A stretch of 64,000 bases of DNA from Solirubrobacteraceae bacterium (GTDB lineage: Bacteria; Actinomycetota; Thermoleophilia; Solirubrobacterales; Solirubrobacteraceae): the NCBI GenBank assembly GCA_017882455.1, contig JADGPL010000002.1:124001-188000 (forward strand), written 5' to 3'. The stretch's first letter is position 1. Every line of letters begins with the position of its first letter. Both the position numbers and the translations under genes were made by a program. Below the pieces are notes generated by a model. It was not told the DNA's origin. It made no database searches and worked only from the letters and a program-made list of their open reading frames with translations. Positions 62,007 through 64,000 of the stretch are shown here, in pieces.

Positions 62007-62899
62007 GAGGTGCGGGTGTAGATGAAGTCGGCGATCTGCTCGAGCTCCGTGGCATCGTGCCTGCGCCCGCGCGCGGCCGAGGCCTCGGCGAGCGCGTCAC
62101 GAGCGGTTCCATGGGACTCCGCCGCCAGCTCCCTGGCGCGATCGACTCCGAACTCGCTCACGTATGTGTGCTTCCCGTGACGCTCATCGCTACCTCGTGG
62201 CTTTCCCAGTGCATCGTCCGTTCCGGTCACATCGAGTATGTCGTCGACGATCTGAAACAGAACGCCCAGCTCGGCGGCGAACCGGCGAAAGGGCGCTGTC
62301 TCCGATGCGTCTCTGATCCCTGTCAACAGTAGTACGCAGAGCACCGAAGCCCCGATCAGGCGTCCGGTCTTGAGCTCGTGCAGTCGCCTCAGCGCCTGCG
62401 GCCCGGAGGGCGTGAGCGGGCTCACGTCGGCGTACTGGCCGCCGACCATCCCGTTCACGCCCGTCGCCGCCGCCAGCTCGGCAGCCGCCGCCAGGACCCG
62501 CTCGGGCGCCGAGCACTGGTGGGTCAGCAGGTGGTGGAAGGCCTCCGCGTAGAGCCCGTCGCCGGCCAGGATCGCGACGTCCTCGCCGAACTTGACGTGG
62601 CACGTGGGCTGCCCGCGACGCAGCTCGTCGTCGTCCATCGCCGGTAGATCGTCGTGGATCAGCGAGTAGGTATGGATCAGCTCGATCGCCCCGGCCAGGG
62701 GAAGGACCTCGCGCTGCTCGAGCCCAACCGCACGCGCCGTCGCGAGCGCGAGGACCGGCCTGATGCGCTTCCCGCCCGCCAAGAGCGAATAGCGCATCGC
62801 CTCATCCAGGCCGTCCGTGATCGTCTCGTGCGAGAAGCGCAGTCCCTCCAGATAGCGCTCCACCTCCTCGCGAAGGTGATCAGGGTAGCTGGGGGTCAC
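62003..62899 (-). CDS. ispA: Short-chain polyprenyl diphosphate synthase (FPP/GGPP type)
   Basis: 298 aa; condenses isopentenyl diphosphate with allylic diphosphates. First Asp-rich motif DDLPAMDDD (in HTYSLIHDDLPAMDDDELRRG, split), VNGMVGGQYADV, LHELKTGRLIGAS, and second motif QIVDDILDVTG. GTG at 62899 (VTPSYPDHLREEV) is chosen because it gives the usual N-terminus. The segment after the second motif (KPRGSDERHGKHTYVSEFG) departs somewhat from the common GK-x-K-T-Y form. FPP or GGPP product length cannot be decided here. Confidence 0.92.
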   Translation of the reverse strand: MTPSYPDHLREEVERYLEGLRFSHETITDGLDEAMRYSLLAGGKRIRPVLALATARAVGLEQREVLPLAGAIELIHTYSLIHDDLPAMDDDELRRGQPTCHVKFGEDVAILAGDGLYAEAFHHLLTHQCSAPERVLAAAAELAAATGVNGMVGGQYADVSPLTPSGPQALRRLHELKTGRLIGASVLCVLLLTGIRDASETAPFRRFAAELGVLFQIVDDILDVTGTDDALGKPRGSDERHGKHTYVSEFGVDRARELAAESHGTARDALAEASAARGRRHDATELEQIADFIYTRTS

Positions 62900-62925
62900 A
62901 GACCGGGCGGCGGAAGGGGCGGGGC

Positions 62926-63141
62926 CTATAGAAGCGTGTCCTGACCGGGCGCTGGAGCCGACACCTCGGCGCGGGTGAGCTGCTCGAGCTCGGCCGCCGC
63001 CTGGGTCGCGAGCGACGCGCAATCCTCGACCATCGTGGCGGCCGCGTCGGGCGAGAGCTCGCCCGAGCGCAACTGCTCTGCGGCCCGCTCCAGGCGGGTG
63101 ATCAGGTCGTCAAGTCGCTCGACGCGGAGGTTCTCGCTCAT
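62926..63141 (-). CDS. xseB: Exodeoxyribonuclease VII small subunit
   Basis: A 71-aa helical hairpin with the XseB pattern (LDDLITRLERAAEQLRSGEL, SPDAAATMVEDCASLATQAA). It is the small subunit that binds XseA to degrade single-stranded DNA. The partner xseA is not in the window. The ATG overlaps the nusB stop (ATGA), and ispA starts 26 bases later; xseB next to ispA and dxs is a common bacterial order. Confidence 0.82.
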   Translation of the reverse strand: MSENLRVERLDDLITRLERAAEQLRSGELSPDAAATMVEDCASLATQAAAELEQLTRAEVSAPAPGQDTLL

Positions 63142-63548
63142 CGGATCTGCGCATTCTCGCGCACCTCTCGGAGGACTGCCCCCAGCACGCCGTTGACGAA
63201 CCCGGGCGCGTCCGCCCCGCAGAAGGTCTTGGCGCTCTCCACAGCCTCCTCGATCGCCCCCTCGGGCGGGATCGGCTCATCCGCAGGAGCCGCGTCGGGG
63301 TGCAGCATCTCGATCAGCGCGACCCTCATGATGGAGCGCTCGAGCGGTTGGATCCGCTGCACCGCCCAGCCGTGGGAGTGGCGGTCGATCACCGCATCGA
63401 GCTCCTCGGCGCGATCCGCCGCGGCGTGGGCCAGGGCTCTGGCGAACAGGGATGCGTTCGGTCCGAGCGTCTCCGCCAGCGGGCGGCCCGTGAGGTCATG
63501 CTGGTAGAGGGCCACCACGGCCGCGCGGCGCTGGTCTGAGCGACGCAT
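63138..63548 (-). CDS. nusB: Transcription antitermination protein NusB
   Basis: 136 aa; binds rRNA boxA with NusE during antitermination. Family features: MRRSDQRRAAVVALYQHDLTG at the start (split), VQRIQPLERSIMRVALIEML, EAVESAKTFCGADAPGFVNG with VLGAVLREV in separated pieces. Length is typical. The start overlaps the efp stop by one base, and the stop overlaps xseB. Confidence 0.96.
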   Translation of the reverse strand: MRRSDQRRAAVVALYQHDLTGRPLAETLGPNASLFARALAHAAADRAEELDAVIDRHSHGWAVQRIQPLERSIMRVALIEMLHPDAAPADEPIPPEGAIEEAVESAKTFCGADAPGFVNGVLGAVLREVRENAQIR

Positions 63549-64000
63549 CAGACCCGCGCCATGTAGTCACCCGTGCGCGTGTCCACCTTGATGCGCTGAC
63601 CCGGCTCCACGAACAGCGGCACCTGGATGACCGCTCCGGTCTCCAGAGTGGCCGGCTTGGTCCCGCCACCGGACACCGAGTCGCCGCGCAGGCCCGGATC
63701 GGCCTCCGTGACCGACAGCTCGACCGTGCTCGGCAGCTGCACGTCCGAGGGCTCCCCGTCGATGAACAGCACGTCCACCTCGCTGCTCGGCGTGATCCAG
63801 CGCAGCGCTTCCTGCAGCGTGGGCTCGGGGACGGCGATCTGCTCGAATGACTCGCTGTCCATGAAGTGGGCATCCGTCCCGTCGGCGTAGAGGAACTGCA
63901 TCTTGCGGGACTCCGTGCGCACCGAGCGGAACTTCTCGCCCGCCCTGAAGGTCCTGTCGATCACGTTGCCGTCAGAGGTCCGGCGCAGCTTCGTGCGCAC
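63548..64000 (-). CDS. efp: Elongation factor P (N-terminus outside window)
   Basis: 150 residues of EF-P, which rescues ribosomes stalled at polyproline. The S1/OB domains are visible (NVIDRTFRAGEKFR, MQFLYADGTDAHFMDSESFEQ split, PLFVEPGQRIKVDTRTGDY). The first 35 or so residues, including the lysine loop that enters the peptidyl-transferase centre, lie beyond the right edge. efp and nusB are adjacent in many actinobacteria. Confidence 0.96.
   Translation of the reverse strand: MRTKLRRTSDGNVIDRTFRAGEKFRSVRTESRKMQFLYADGTDAHFMDSESFEQIAVPEPTLQEALRWITPSSEVDVLFIDGEPSDVQLPSTVELSVTEADPGLRGDSVSGGGTKPATLETGAVIQVPLFVEPGQRIKVDTRTGDYMARV

Overview
The window is GC-rich, densely packed bacterial DNA with many start/stop overlaps, GTG and TTG starts and an F420-type oxidoreductase. 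It looks like a chromosome fragment of an Actinomycetota member. The core gene order (deoB, xerD, NUDIX, pyrG, MraY-like, SteB-like, steA, recN ... nadK, tlyA, dxs, ispA, xseB, nusB, efp) resembles the mycobacterial tlyA-nadK-recN-steA-steB-pyrG-NUDIX-xerD block. The exported protein families and the dnaG/dgt/recO arrangement suggest class Thermoleophilia (Solirubrobacterales-like). That placement is inference; no 16S rRNA gene is present.

Positions 1-25230 hold an accessory biosynthetic locus. One long + strand operon, open at the left edge, encodes a two-protein iterative type I PKS: KS-AT-ACP-KR-DH, then KS-AT-DH-phosphopantetheinyl transferase. It continues with a free ACP, an AlkP-superfamily phosphohydrolase, an alpha/beta hydrolase, an SDR, two paralogous glycosyltransferases around a methyltransferase, two exported proteins (one a beta-propeller) and a second methyltransferase like the mycobacterial phthiotriol dimycocerosate O-methyltransferase. 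A second AlkP-superfamily enzyme and a LuxR-type regulator lie convergent to it. The best reading is a glycosylated, methylated polyketide or lipid destined for the cell surface, made by a PfaA-like 'secondary lipid' synthase. The product is unknown.

Positions 25800-33100 are mixed: an exported TolB-like propeller, a VC0807-like membrane protein, two tRNA genes (CAU and Asn-GUU), an SDR, a conserved hypothetical protein, an F420-type LLM oxidoreductase with a third glycosyltransferase, a small membrane protein and an HTH-HNH protein next to tRNA-Asn.

Positions 33228-50444 are conserved core genes, almost all on the - strand: dnaG, dgt, a PRC-barrel protein, recO, grxC (+), mutM, deoB, xerD, NUDIX, a DUF3866 protein, an M20 peptidase, pyrG, an MraY-like enzyme, steB-like, steA and recN. 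Most are tightly coupled, linking DNA repair, nucleotide metabolism and cell division/envelope.

Positions 50595-57865 form a signalling and transport island between recN and nadK: a degenerate GGDEF protein, a NarL-type kinase and regulator, an M48-type protease, an MFS transporter, an HD-GYP protein and a BldC-like HTH protein. Positions 58056-64000 return to core genes: nadK, tlyA, dxs, ispA, xseB, nusB and efp (cut by the right edge). The dxs-tlyA gap carries three consecutive perfect palindromes and a CRP-type operator.
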